A stretch of 64,000 nt of DNA from Rubrobacter tropicus (GTDB taxonomy: Bacteria; Actinomycetota; Rubrobacteria; Rubrobacterales; Rubrobacteraceae): NCBI RefSeq assembly GCF_011492945.1, contig NZ_CP045119.1:4092001-4156000 (forward strand), given 5' to 3'. The notes under the pieces were generated by a model. That model was not told the DNA's origin and did no database searches. It saw only the letters and a list, made by a program, of their open reading frames with translations. The position numbers were made by a program, and so were the translations under genes. Below, one piece after another: positions 16,034 to 25,003 of the stretch (the first letter of the stretch is position 1; each line of letters begins with the position of its first letter).

Positions 16034-16253
16034 TCCGGGGACCCGTCTTTTTGTGTTGGGTCGTGCCACGGCGTAGCAAGCGCGACCTGGCGTAGTGGTA
16101 GTAAACGGGTAAACGGCAACGACCTTCATATTTCATAACATCATCTGCCGTGGACGCGCAAGCCGGCGTGAGAGGGCGCCAGGTCGGGCACGCGGAACGG
16201 GGAGGTACGCGGGGTCAGAAAAAAGCGGGACGGATCTGCCGCCTGCGGCCCCT

Positions 16254-16679
16254 TTACGAAGACCGTGCCCGATCCGGGCCGGAAGACCGGGAGCGTCTCC
16301 TCGCGCTCGCGAGGTGGTCCATGAAACGGTCCCTGGCGAAGGTGACGAGGCCGACTGTCCCCCGGGCCACCATCTCCGGCAGTGGGTCGAGGGCCACCTC
16401 CTTCACGCATGCGCAGGGCCCGTAAAGAACGGAGATGAGACCCCCGGCCCGGATCTCGGTCACCCGCCATTCGTCGCCCGCTTGCCCGAGACGGAGGAAC
16501 ATCTCGGCCTCCTCCGCGTGGCTGAAGACCGGCAGCGTCTCCTCGCCGTCGTGGTAGAGGGTGTGCACCTCCATACGGGCGTCGGCGATCCTGGAAATCA
16601 GCCAATACGACGTCTCCGTCGGCCGACGGGTCGCCCGCCCGGTCTTTCTCCCCGTCCTTGGCGTCTCGGTCTGGACCAT
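16254..16679 (-). CDS. Conserved-looking protein of unknown function
   Basis: 141 residues. A basic N-terminus (TGRKTGRATRRP) precedes a compact alpha/beta domain: ETSYWLISRIADARMEVHTL, EETLPVFSHAEEAEMFLRLG, EWRVTEIRAGGLISVLYGPC and a basic Arg/Ser tail. The VFSHAEEAEMFL stretch recalls small SseB-like or 'score adjusting' domains, but I would not assign it. Codon positions are GC-biased as in real genes, and no competing frame is convincing. Confidence 0.6.
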   Translation of the reverse strand: MVQTETPRTGRKTGRATRRPTETSYWLISRIADARMEVHTLYHDGEETLPVFSHAEEAEMFLRLGQAGDEWRVTEIRAGGLISVLYGPCACVKEVALDPLPEMVARGTVGLVTFARDRFMDHLASARRRSRSSGPDRARSS

Positions 16680-16682
16680 GTG

Positions 16683-16862
16683 TCAGCTTGCCCCTTCCTC
16701 TTCCCAGTCGTCTTCGAAATCGCGCATGACGCAGTCCGGTACGCCCGGAGAATCGCTGTCGCGGTCGGTGGAACCCCTCTTCGTCCGACGTTCCTCTCCG
16801 CGATTTGTCTCGGGTTCTGGAGGTCGTTTTTCGGCTCCTCTGTCCGCCTTTTCGGCGTCCAA
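16683..16862 (-). CDS. Possible small, highly charged protein
   Basis: A 59-codon frame from TTG at 16862 with gggaggagg upstream, ending 3 bp before the ATG of the 16679 gene. The product is almost all charged residues (EKRPPEPETNRGEERRTKRG and FEDDWEEEGAS). There is no homology I recognise and third-position GC is only moderate, so this may be spurious. The position and RBS favour a two-gene unit. Confidence 0.35.
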   Translation of the reverse strand: MDAEKADRGAEKRPPEPETNRGEERRTKRGSTDRDSDSPGVPDCVMRDFEDDWEEEGAS

Positions 16863-17106
16863 CGGTTGTGTCGCCTCCTCCCATCTCGTATTTGGGTGCG
16901 TGATCGGGGCGAGGCGGCGTCCCGCTCGCGGAGGGGGGAAGCGGCGGAGAGCGCCGGCCTGCCCCGATCTTCCTCTCGAAGCCTGTGCTTCGAGGGACCC
17001 GGGTCCGTCCCTTTTGCGGAACAGCCTCTCAGGGGTCCCTACGTTACCGCCGGGGGAGACGCCGGTCGTCGGTCAGATGCGTCAATTCTCGCTAAGTCAC
17101 ATTCCC
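16863..17106. other. Intergenic stretch upstream of the small-gene pair
   Basis: Nothing convincing is seen here: no operator pair, and only short GC-rich hairpins such as CGAAGCCTGTGCTTCG. With the adjacent 202-bp repeat it separates the small-gene pair (leftward) from the 3' end of the first kinase-regulator gene. Confidence 0.5.
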
Positions 17107-17308
17107 TAGAGCGGTTCGCAAGGCGAACCGCTCTGTCAGCCGTCATCCGTCAGCGGTCAGCGTTTGCCCCAAGCTGACGACTGATCAGACGACAACGGTC
17201 CTTGATCGTGAGCCTGAGCTCCCCACGGCCGTCCGCGAAGCCGCAGGCCCCCACGGGAGACTGCCGCCAGAGTCCCAAGAAGCTGACCGCTGATAGCTGA
17301 CCGCTCTA
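17107..17308. repeat. 202-bp relative of the MITE family, abutting the kinase-regulator gene
   Basis: The ends are TAGAGCGGTT (17107) and GACCGCTCTA (17299-17308), inverted repeats with 9/10 identity. The left end forms a perfect hairpin, AGAGCGGTTCGC/GCGAACCGCTCT. The interior carries the family's CAGCGGTCAGC and GCTGATAGCTGACC words. No direct flanking repeat was found. The right end supplies the TAG stop codon of the adjacent gene. Confidence 0.65.
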
Positions 17309-20300
17309 AGAAATCTCTACGGCTCCGTGGCGCACGGCGAAGACCAGGGCCTGCAGCTGGGAGTGGACCCGGAGCTTCGTTAGGATGCTCGCCACGTGGT
17401 TGCGTTCGGTTCGGACGCTTATGTGCAACGTCTCGGCGATGCCCTCGCTGTCGAGGCCCTCGGCGAGTTTCTGCAGGACCTCCATCTCGCGGGGGGTGAG
17501 GCTCTCTAGGGCCCGGTGGGCTTCGTGCGCTTCGTCCTTCTTGGTCCCGGCGAAGCGGAGCAGCCCGACGACTTCCTCCAGGGGCATCAGCGTCTCGCCC
17601 GCCCCGAGCCGTTTCACGGCCCCGACGACCTCGTCTAGGTGGGCCGTCTTGTGCAAGACGCCCGCGGCCCCGCTCTGGACCGCGCGGGCCGTCTCGGCGC
17701 GGTCCAGGCTCGCGGAGAGCACGAGCGTCTGAGCCTCGGGGTTGGCGGCGCGGAGGTCCTCTATCAGGTCCCCCCCGTAGCCGTCCGGGAGGCCGAGGTC
17801 GACGACGGCGACGTCCACCCCTTCCTCGTCGATTACCCGGTGCGCCTCGGCCAGGGACCCCGCCTGACCCACAACCTCGAAGCCGGCCTCCCGCTCGAAC
17901 GAGGCGGCGACGGCCTCGCGGACGGCGACGTGATCCTCGACCAGCAGGACCCGCACGTCCGACTCCGGCTCCTCTCTCTTCCGCTCCAGGGCCATCTCGA
18001 AGCGCACCTTCGTGCCCATCGCGGGCTCGCTCTCGATCTTGAGTTCCCCGCCGAGGGCGCGCGCCCTCTCGCGCATCCCCTTTATCCCCACGCCGCCGGC
18101 GGGGGACGGCTGCCTCGGCGGGTGCACACCGCGCCCGTCGTCGGAGACCTCCGCAAAGAGCCTGCCGTCGGAGGTCGAGACCGAGACCCGGATGTTGCGG
18201 GCCGCGGAGTGTCGCCTGGCGTTGGTCAGCGCCTCGCCGACTATGCGCAGCGTCTCCCTGCCCACTCTCTTGAGGGGGCCTTCGAGGGCGCCGTCGCGCA
18301 GGTCCAGACGTATGTCGAGATCCGGGGCCATGGCGCGGTGCAGCTCGACGAGCGATGCCAAGAGCTCCGAGAAGGGTTTGTCGTGCTCCGCCTCCAGGCG
18401 CAGGTCGTAGATGGCGCCGCGCAGTTGCTGCTCGACGCGCGTGAGCGCAGCGGCCAACCCGACCGAACGGTTCGCGGTCTCTTCGCCCGCGGGCGCGGCG
18501 TGTACGATCTGGGCCTGGGTCATCGCGTGGGCCAGGTCCTGGAGGGCCTCGTCGTGGAGGTCGCGGGCTATGCGGCTGCGCTCGGCCTCCCTGACCTCGC
18601 CCAGCTCCCTCTCGGCCGTCTCGCGCTCGATCGCCGTGGCGAGCACGTTGGCTACCGCCTGCAGGAAGTTCACGTCGTCGACCGAGAAGACCCGGCGGGT
18701 GCCCGTGTGTGCTCCCAACGCCCCGAAGGGTCCGTGCCTGCCGGGAACGAGGACGGTCATGCCGCTTACCACCCCGTGCGACAAGAGCACGGGGTCCGGC
18801 TCGAAGCGCGTCTCCGTTTCGAGGTCCTCGAAGATCACGGGCTCGCTCGCGTCCAGGGTGTAGGAGACCTGGGGGTCTGTCTCGGCCGTGCTCCCGACGG
18901 CCCCCTCCTGCCAGCCAAACCCCGCGCGCAGCGTCAGCTCTTCGCCTCCGGGCAGGACCTCAACGATCTTGCAGAACTCCGCGTCCAGGGTCCGGGCTAC
19001 GAGGGCCACGGTGTCGTCCAGCAGAGACCCGAGGCCGTCGTTCGCCAGCGCCCTAAGGCCCAGGTCCGCGACGACCGCCTGCTGGAGAGTCCGCGCCCGG
19101 ATCGCCTCCTCGGTTCGCTTGCGCTCCGTTACGTCCTGGAAGTAGATCGACAGGCCCTGTTCTGAGGGGTAGGCGTGCACCTCGAAGATCGGGCCGCCCC
19201 CGGGGTAGGGGTATTCGAAGACGGCGGTCCGCCTCTCGCGGACGGCGCGACGGTACTCGTCCTCGATCGAGGTGCCCACGGTGGCGGGTAGCGTCTCCCA
19301 GAGCGTTCGGCCGATCAGGTCATCCAGCGTAAACTCCTCGCCCGCCAGTTGCGAGGCGAAGCGCAGCGCCCGCCCGTTTAGGTAGGTGAGGCGCCACTCG
19401 TGGTCGAGGGTGTAGAAGGCGTCGGTTACGCTCTCCAGGATGTTCTCGGTGCGCCGGCTCGATGCTCTGAGCGCCTCCTCGTCCCGCTTGCGCTCGGTGA
19501 CGTCCCTGACGAGGACCTGCACCGCGGGGTCGTCCTCGCGGACGATGGGTATCGCCGACACCTCCACGTCCACGGCGCCCCCGTCGGACCGGAGCGCCCT
19601 CGCTTCGAACGGCCCCACGGTCTCGCCCCCGAGCGCCCGCGATACCCCCGCTTCCACAGCCGCCCGCGAGCCCGGGTGGAAGAGGTCGAGGTAGGGCACG
19701 CCCAAAAGCTCGCCCGGGCTTCCCGCGCCGACGAGCCTCGCCCCGGCGGGGCTCACGAAGGCGATGCTGCCCTCGGCCAAGACGGCTATGGCGTCCGGGG
19801 AGTTCTCGACCAGCCGCCGGTAGCGCTCCTCGCTCTCGCGCAGCCTCTCCTCTGCCTCTCTGCGCCCACCTATGTCTCGCATGATGCACAGGTAGCCCGT
19901 GGTTTCGTCCCGCCCTCCGCGCAAGGCGACGGTTATCCCTTCGGCCTGGACCGGCGCGCCGTCCTTTCGGTACCAGGTCCTCTCGCCACGCCACCGACCC
20001 GTCTCTGTCAACTCCCGGAGCTCCTGGGCAAGTTCCTCGTCGCCGTAGTCTCTGGCGATTACCTCAATTACCGAACGACCCAGCGCCTCGTCGGCCGTCC
20101 AGCCGAACATCCGCTCTGCGCCCTTGTTCCAGGCCGTCAGCACGAACCGCGCGTCCGTGGCCAGGACGGCGTCGTGGATGTTCTCCAGCAGGCCTGCGTC
20201 GTAGCGGCGCCTCTCCTCGGCCCGCTTCTCCTCGGTCACGTCGCGCACGAGGAGTACACCAGCGACGACGCGCCCCTCGTCGTCGTAGATGGGCGAGGCG

Positions 20301-20644
20301 TCGCAGCGCATCGTGCCCCGGGTGCCGTCGGCGGCGACGTAGTCGTACTCCTCGTCGCTCACCTCCTCGCCCGTCCTGATGGACCTCATCACGGCCCACT
20401 CTTCGAGTTCGTAAGCGTCTCCGTCGGGGCGGTACAGCTTGAAGTCACCGGCGTCGCGAAGATCCCTGAAATCTTCCAACCTCGAGGGCACGGGCGCGGT
20501 CAGCATCCGCCTCATCATGGCCTTCGCCTCTTCGTTGGCGAGGATGACCTCCCCCGAGGCGGCCTCGACGATGGTGACCGCCGCGGGCACCTGCCGGATC
20601 GCTTTTTCCAGGCCTGCACCCCGGATCTTCTGAAGGTCAAACAC
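17306..20644 (-). CDS. Single-chain two-component system: 4 PAS - GAF - HisKA_3 kinase - receiver - LuxR HTH
   Basis: About 1112 residues from GTG 20644. Order: four PAS domains (about 15-140, 150-265, 275-390, 400-512), GAF (about 532-675), HisKA_3 dimerisation helix with ARDLHDEALQDL (His697), HATPase_c (about 795-888; N-box GEALTNARRHS, G-box SDDGRG), receiver (about 897-1012; LLVEDH, phospho-site VVDLGLPDG Asp949) and a NarL-type HTH (about 1047-1107; LTPREMEVLQKLAEG, SVRTERNHVASILTKL). The histidine kinase and complete response regulator, separate proteins in DosS/DosR, are one polypeptide. PAS/GAF inputs suggest redox or ligand sensing; no membrane helix is seen, so it is cytosolic. It ends GAVEIS like its paralogue at 31806. 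No operator pair is visible in the 595-bp leader. Confidence 0.93.
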   Translation of the reverse strand: MFDLQKIRGAGLEKAIRQVPAAVTIVEAASGEVILANEEAKAMMRRMLTAPVPSRLEDFRDLRDAGDFKLYRPDGDAYELEEWAVMRSIRTGEEVSDEEYDYVAADGTRGTMRCDASPIYDDEGRVVAGVLLVRDVTEEKRAEERRRYDAGLLENIHDAVLATDARFVLTAWNKGAERMFGWTADEALGRSVIEVIARDYGDEELAQELRELTETGRWRGERTWYRKDGAPVQAEGITVALRGGRDETTGYLCIMRDIGGRREAEERLRESEERYRRLVENSPDAIAVLAEGSIAFVSPAGARLVGAGSPGELLGVPYLDLFHPGSRAAVEAGVSRALGGETVGPFEARALRSDGGAVDVEVSAIPIVREDDPAVQVLVRDVTERKRDEEALRASSRRTENILESVTDAFYTLDHEWRLTYLNGRALRFASQLAGEEFTLDDLIGRTLWETLPATVGTSIEDEYRRAVRERRTAVFEYPYPGGGPIFEVHAYPSEQGLSIYFQDVTERKRTEEAIRARTLQQAVVADLGLRALANDGLGSLLDDTVALVARTLDAEFCKIVEVLPGGEELTLRAGFGWQEGAVGSTAETDPQVSYTLDASEPVIFEDLETETRFEPDPVLLSHGVVSGMTVLVPGRHGPFGALGAHTGTRRVFSVDDVNFLQAVANVLATAIERETAERELGEVREAERSRIARDLHDEALQDLAHAMTQAQIVHAAPAGEETANRSVGLAAALTRVEQQLRGAIYDLRLEAEHDKPFSELLASLVELHRAMAPDLDIRLDLRDGALEGPLKRVGRETLRIVGEALTNARRHSAARNIRVSVSTSDGRLFAEVSDDGRGVHPPRQPSPAGGVGIKGMRERARALGGELKIESEPAMGTKVRFEMALERKREEPESDVRVLLVEDHVAVREAVAASFEREAGFEVVGQAGSLAEAHRVIDEEGVDVAVVDLGLPDGYGGDLIEDLRAANPEAQTLVLSASLDRAETARAVQSGAAGVLHKTAHLDEVVGAVKRLGAGETLMPLEEVVGLLRFAGTKKDEAHEAHRALESLTPREMEVLQKLAEGLDSEGIAETLHISVRTERNHVASILTKLRVHSQLQALVFAVRHGAVEIS

Positions 20645-21239
20645 GCCTAGCCCTCTCGTCCCGCGCACGCGGGCGTCCGAAGCAGAGCGCCCGGTCGTAT
20701 TCGTCCTGTTCGCTGCTCGAACCGCCTACCCCGGCCGTAAGATGCTTCGTCAGGGGTGGCGGTCTGAATGGGCTCGACGCCGTGGCGGAGTCCTTCCGGA
20801 AATCGGAGAGGCGGGGGGGTGATCTAGCCTCCCTTCGGGATCTGCCTTGCACAGATCGTCTCGCAACTTCATCTTATTAGTCTACAGTTCTGTGTGTAAC
20901 GTTACAATTTTCTGTGTCGGATCTACCCCATGTGAAACCTCCGCAGGCCCCCTCCGGGATGGATATACCGGTGTTTCGTGGGTGATCTGTCCCGCACAAA
21001 CATGAACTCTCTTCTTCACGACCGTCCGACCCTCCGGGTGGAATATATGTCCGGAGCACACTGTCCCGGCGAAGCGAAGTGGTCGGACGTGGCAGGCGTT
21101 CGTAGTGAATTTACCCCACACGAAAACGACACATATTGCTCACTTTAGATCGCCCCTCAAAGGGTAAGCGTTGAAATAGGCGGGGGGGTGGCGTTTGCCC
21201 TTCGCTGGACAAGGTAGGCCGGACACAGAGGAGGACGGC
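20645..21239. other. 595-bp intergenic leader with a palindrome and degenerate direct repeats
   Basis: No convincing gene. It holds a perfect 12-bp palindrome TGTAACGTTACA (20895-20906) and two degenerate copies of a unit about 77 bp apart, with cores CCCTCCGGGATGGATATACC (20954-20973) and CCCTCCGGGTGGAATATATG (21031-21050). It is unusually AT-rich near 20870-20930, consistent with the promoter of the leftward kinase gene. Confidence 0.5.
20895..20906. promoter_or_regulatory. Perfect palindrome TGTAACGTTACA
   Basis: A 12-bp perfect inverted repeat within an AT-rich patch, about 250 bp upstream of the kinase-regulator start. It looks like a TetR- or LuxR-type operator, but the protein that binds it is unknown. 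It differs from the TGGNCA boxes. Confidence 0.45.
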
Positions 21240-22388
21240 GTGAAAGCACTCGTGTACCACGGGCCGCGCAAGGTGAGCGTGGACAACGTGGACGACGCGA
21301 AGATCGAGCATCCCAACGACGCGGTGGTGAGGATCACGGCCACCAACATCTGCGGCTCGGACCTGCACATGTACGAGGGGCGGACCGACTTCGAGGAGGG
21401 GCGGACCTTCGGCCACGAGAACGTCGGCGAGGTGGTCGAGGTCGGCGACGGGGTAGACAAGATACAGGTCGGCGACATGGTCTCGGCGCCGTTCAACATC
21501 TCCTGCGGCCACTGCCGCAACTGCGAGCACGGCCTGACCAACTACTGCATCAGGATGCAACCCTTGGAGGGCTGGGCCGGTGCCGCCTACGGGTTCGCCG
21601 ACATGGGACCCTACCAGGGCGGTCAGGCCGAGTACCTGCGCGTCCCTTACGCGGACTTCAACCTCCTGCGCCTGCCGGAAGACGCGCGGGAGAAGCAGGA
21701 CGACTACGTGATGCTCTCGGACATCTTCCCGACCGGCTACCACGCGACCGAGATGGCCGACGTGAGTCCTGGCGACTCCGTCGTGGTCTACGGCTCCGGG
21801 CCCGTGGGGCTCATGGCGGCGTACTCGGCGACCATCAGGGGGGCCGGCAAGGTCATGGTCGTGGACCGCCACCCCGACCGCCTCAGGCTAGCCGAAGAGA
21901 TCGGCGCCATCCCCATCGACGACTCGAAGGGCTCTCCGGTGGATGCGGTATTGAACGAGACCGACGGTGTGGGCGCGGACAAGGGCTGCGAGTGCGTGGG
22001 ATACCAGGCGCACGACCCGGATGGCAACGAGGACCCCGCCATGACCATGAACAACCTCGTCAACTCCGTGAAGTTCACCGGCAGGATCGGCTGCGTGGGG
22101 GTGTTCGTACCGCAGGATCCCGGGGGGCCAGACCAGATGGCCCAGCAGGGAAAGGCCGCCTTCGATTTCGGCATGTTCTGGTTCAAGGGCCAGCAGCTGG
22201 GCGTCGGCCAGGCCCCGGTCAAGCGCTACAACCGCCAGCTCCGGGAGCTGATCCACCTGGGCAAGGCCAAGCCGTCGTGGATCGTCTCGCATAATCTCAC
22301 GCTTGACCAGGGACCCAACGCCTACGAGCACTTCGACAAGCGCGAAGACGGCTGGACCAAGGTCGTCCTCCACCCGAACGGGTCGTAG
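21240..22388 (+). CDS. Zinc-dependent dehydrogenase, formaldehyde dehydrogenase-like
   Basis: 382 residues from GTG 21240 (RBS gaggagga). It has the medium-chain dehydrogenase layout: catalytic zinc ligands ICGSDLH (Cys38) and GHEN (His59-Glu60), structural zinc cysteines 89, 92, 95 and 103 (SCGHCRNCEHG, NYC), and a Rossmann motif VVVYGSGPVGLMAAYSA. Features such as GWAGAAYGF and CVGYQAHDPDGNEDPA are typical of the glutathione-independent formaldehyde dehydrogenase-like branch, with a longer insert before the C-terminus. The true substrate is not known. It starts a loose rightward cluster with a DJ-1 protein and a second dehydrogenase. Confidence 0.9.
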   Translation: MKALVYHGPRKVSVDNVDDAKIEHPNDAVVRITATNICGSDLHMYEGRTDFEEGRTFGHENVGEVVEVGDGVDKIQVGDMVSAPFNISCGHCRNCEHGLTNYCIRMQPLEGWAGAAYGFADMGPYQGGQAEYLRVPYADFNLLRLPEDAREKQDDYVMLSDIFPTGYHATEMADVSPGDSVVVYGSGPVGLMAAYSATIRGAGKVMVVDRHPDRLRLAEEIGAIPIDDSKGSPVDAVLNETDGVGADKGCECVGYQAHDPDGNEDPAMTMNNLVNSVKFTGRIGCVGVFVPQDPGGPDQMAQQGKAAFDFGMFWFKGQQLGVGQAPVKRYNRQLRELIHLGKAKPSWIVSHNLTLDQGPNAYEHFDKREDGWTKVVLHPNGS

Positions 22389-22515
22389 AAGGGCGATCTA
22401 GAACGAACCCGGGTGGGTTTCGAGGCCGAGGCAAGGGCGAGGCCCACCCGTACACACCGGACGACGGAAGACGCGTACTAGCAGCACCCGCCCGCTATCT
22501 CGGAAGGAGTCATGC

Positions 22516-23088
22516 ATGGCTAACGAACTACAGGGGCGCAAGGTCGCCATCCTCGCCGCCGACGGGGTCGAGCGCGTCGAGCTCGAGCAGCCGCGCCAGG
22601 CGATCGAGGACGCCGGCGCCCAGACCACGCTCCTCTCCATCCACGAAGGCGAGATCCAGGCCCGCAACCACGACATCGAGGAGGCCGGGACCTTCACGGT
22701 CGACGGCCTCGTCTCCGAGGCTTCGGTCGCCGACTACGACGCCCTGCTCCTCCCGGGCGGCACGGTGAACCCCGACCAGCTACGCATCGACGACGACGCG
22801 GTGGGCTTCGTGCGGGACTGGTTCGAGACCGGCAAGCCGGTCGGCGTGATCTGCCACGGCCCCTGGACGCTCATCACCGCGGGCGTCGCCGAGGGTCGGC
22901 GGCTCACCTCCTGGCCCAGCGTCCGCGTCGACCTGGCGAACGCCGGCGCCGAGGTGCTCGACCAGGAGGTCGTCACCGACGAGGGCCTCGTCTCCAGCCG
23001 CAGCCCCGACGACCTGCCGGCGTTCTGCTCCAAGATCGTCGAGGAGTTCGCCGAGGGCAAGCACCCGGTCAAGGCGGGCAGCGCCTAG
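22516..23088 (+). CDS. DJ-1/PfpI family stress protein (YfkM-like)
   Basis: 190 residues, RBS ggaaggagtc. It has the DJ-1/PfpI fold signatures: KVAILAADGVERVELEQPR with the conserved Glu of the nucleophile elbow network, YDALLLPGGTVNPDQLR, and the elbow GVICHGPWTLI with nucleophile Cys113-His114. Members act as deglycases, glyoxalases or chaperones in general stress. The aldehyde-handling theme agrees with the two flanking zinc dehydrogenases. Confidence 0.93.
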   Translation: MANELQGRKVAILAADGVERVELEQPRQAIEDAGAQTTLLSIHEGEIQARNHDIEEAGTFTVDGLVSEASVADYDALLLPGGTVNPDQLRIDDDAVGFVRDWFETGKPVGVICHGPWTLITAGVAEGRRLTSWPSVRVDLANAGAEVLDQEVVTDEGLVSSRSPDDLPAFCSKIVEEFAEGKHPVKAGSA

Positions 23089-23116
23089 AGAGTAGGAGAT
23101 CCGTAAAGGAGCAGGA

Positions 23117-23150
23117 CCGGCCCGAGACCGTCGATTTGGTCTCGGGCCGG
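23117..23150 (+). terminator. Strong stem-loop after the DJ-1 gene
   Basis: CCGGCCCGAGACC (23117-23129) pairs perfectly with GGTCTCGGGCCGG (23138-23150) around an 8-nt loop. There is no T-run. Confidence 0.6.
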
Positions 23151-23198
23151 GCTGCCCGAACACCACGCGCCCCACGAGAGGCGCGGAAGGGACGAAGG

Positions 23199-23714
23199 AT
23201 GAAGGTAAAAAAGGTCGTGGCTATAGGCGGGCTTGCCGCCGCGGGCGGGGGGGCGGCCCTGCTGATTGGGCGCCTCACCGGCAACAGGTGGGCCGGACGG
23301 GTAGTCGGCAATGGCTACCGCCCGACGGGCACGGCGCGCGCGTTCTCCGTGAACGGAGAGTCTTCCGCCGACAGTAAGACGGACCGTTGGCTCGCCGTCA
23401 CGGTGAACCGCCCGCCGCAGGAGATCCCGACAGAGGACGGCCTGCCTGGGCCGCTCGCGGATCTTGGCGACGGGGTAGAGGTGCGGATACAGCCCGCCCC
23501 CGCTGACAAGGGGACAGAGATCTCCGCCCTTCCGCGTGGCTCCTCCAGCAAGGACTACCGCCAGAAGGTGCGAAAAGCGCTCAGGGAAACCAAGCAGATC
23601 CTGGAGACCGGCGAGGTCTTGAGCCCGGACTGGCCGCCGACGACGAAGGACACACCGGGCGGGAAGCTACTCGGCGCGGCAACCAGCCGCTCGAGAAGGG
23701 AAGGTTTGCTTTGA
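23199..23714 (+). CDS. Membrane-anchored protein, partner of the downstream dehydrogenase
   Basis: 171 residues from ATG (RBS ggaagggacgaagg). A short N-terminal hydrophobic helix (VVAIGGLAAAGGGAALLIG) is followed by a soluble domain: DRWLAVTVNRPPQEIPTED, LADLGDGVEVRIQPAPADKG, YRQKVRKALRETKQILETGE. The beta-strand/long-helix pattern is reminiscent of small SRPBCC-like domains, and I recall comparable proteins beside zinc dehydrogenases in actinobacteria. Its stop overlaps the next start (TTGA), a strong sign of a functional pair. The role is unknown. Confidence 0.75.
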   Translation: MKVKKVVAIGGLAAAGGGAALLIGRLTGNRWAGRVVGNGYRPTGTARAFSVNGESSADSKTDRWLAVTVNRPPQEIPTEDGLPGPLADLGDGVEVRIQPAPADKGTEISALPRGSSSKDYRQKVRKALRETKQILETGEVLSPDWPPTTKDTPGGKLLGAATSRSRREGLL

Positions 23715-24904
23715 AGGCGCTCGTCTGGAACGGCATAAACGAGCTCGGCGTGGAGCAGGTCCCCGACCCCCAGATACTGAACTCCGGGGACGCCATCGTG
23801 AAGGTGAAGCTGAGCTCGGTCTGCGGCTCGGACCTGCACCTGCTGGGCGGCTACATCCCGGCCATGCGCGCGGGCGACGTCCTGGGACACGAGTTTCTCG
23901 GCGAGATCGTCGAGGTCGGATCGGGGGTACAGAAACACTCCGTCGGCGACCGGGTGGTCGTCTGCTCCTTCATCGCCTGCGGCGAGTGCTGGTACTGCAA
24001 GAAGGGCCTGTACTCCTGCTGCGACAACGGGAACACGAACCCCGCGATCACCGAGGCCTTATGGGGCTTCGCCCCCGGCGGCTGCTTCGGCTACTCCCAC
24101 GCCATGGGCGGCAACGCCGGAAGCCACGCCGAGTACATCCGCATCCCCTACGCCGACGTGGGCGCCTTCTCCGTGCCCGAGGGCCTCTCTGACGAGACGG
24201 CCCTCTTCGCCTCGGACGCGGCGCCTACCGGGTGGACGGGCGCCGACGTGGGCGGCGTCCAGCCCGGCGACGTGGTCGCCGTGTGGGGCTGCGGCGGGGT
24301 CGGGCAGATGGCGGCCCGCGCGGCGATGCTCCTCGGTGCCGAGCGCGTCATCGCCATCGACCGCTACCCGGAGCGTATGTCGATGACCGAGCGCTTTATC
24401 GGGTGCGAGACCCTGGACTACACCAAGCAGGACATCCAGGGCGAACTCAGGGAGATGACCGGCGGGCGAGGGCCCGACGTGTGCATCGAGGCCGTGGGGA
24501 TGGAGGCCCACTCCGACAGCCCTTCGTTCGCCTACGACTGGATCAAGCAGCAGGCCTTCCTCCAGACCGACAGGCCCACGGCGCTGCGCGAGGCCATCTA
24601 CGCCTGCCGCAAGGGCGGCTCGATCTTCGCGCTAGGCGTCTTCGCCGGGGCCGTGGACAAGTTTCCGATGGGGGCACTCATGAACAAGGGCTGCACGCTG
24701 CGCGGAGCCCAGCAGCACGGGCACGGCTACATACCGATGATCCTGGAGCGCATGGCCGCCGGGGAGATAAAGACGGACCACCTCATGACCCACCCGATGT
24801 CGCTCGACGACGGTGCCCGCGGCTACGACATGTTCAAGAACAAGATCGACGGCTGCGTCCGCTCGGTCTTCACGCTCGACGGCCACTCCAACGGTCACTC
24901 TTGA
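23711..24904 (+). CDS. Zinc-dependent alcohol dehydrogenase
   Basis: 397 residues from TTG overlapping the previous stop. Catalytic zinc site: VCGSDLHLL (Cys38) and GHEFLGE (His60-Glu61). Structural zinc: ACGECWYCKKGLYSCCDNG. Rossmann motif: VVAVWGCGGVGQMAARAA with DRYPER following. The sequence WGFAPGGCFGYSHAMGGNAG and the long C-terminal domain place it with glutathione-independent medium-chain dehydrogenases. It is a distant paralogue of the 21240 enzyme. The substrate is unassigned, probably an alcohol or aldehyde produced under stress. Confidence 0.9.
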   Translation: MKALVWNGINELGVEQVPDPQILNSGDAIVKVKLSSVCGSDLHLLGGYIPAMRAGDVLGHEFLGEIVEVGSGVQKHSVGDRVVVCSFIACGECWYCKKGLYSCCDNGNTNPAITEALWGFAPGGCFGYSHAMGGNAGSHAEYIRIPYADVGAFSVPEGLSDETALFASDAAPTGWTGADVGGVQPGDVVAVWGCGGVGQMAARAAMLLGAERVIAIDRYPERMSMTERFIGCETLDYTKQDIQGELREMTGGRGPDVCIEAVGMEAHSDSPSFAYDWIKQQAFLQTDRPTALREAIYACRKGGSIFALGVFAGAVDKFPMGALMNKGCTLRGAQQHGHGYIPMILERMAAGEIKTDHLMTHPMSLDDGARGYDMFKNKIDGCVRSVFTLDGHSNGHS

Positions 24905-24905
24905 C

Positions 24906-24924
24906 CCGAGGGCTCGGACCTTTT
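24906..24924 (+). terminator. Possible weak terminator after the alcohol dehydrogenase
   Basis: CCGAG-GG-CTCGG (24906-24917) is followed by ACCTTTTG, immediately past the stop codon. The stem is short. Confidence 0.4.
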
Positions 24925-25003
24925 GTCCTCGGCGCTACGGCGTCGGGGGCAGGGGTGCCGAGACCATTACGAAACAGAAAGGGGAACTTAAAGGAGATGG
25001 AGG

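Noticed and set aside
17639-20650. Two long rightward frames (508 and 416 codons) opposite the first kinase-regulator
   Set aside because: Mirror frames of the PAS/GAF/kinase coding sequence; no RBS and no domain.
20954-21050. Tandem riboswitch
   Set aside because: I compared the direct repeats with glycine, c-di-GMP, guanidine and SAM aptamer cores as I remember them and none fits.
20877-21121. Two leftward open frames of 60-79 codons upstream of the first kinase
   Set aside because: They lack a suitable RBS, have atypical codon use for this genome and include the repeat cores; more likely leader DNA.
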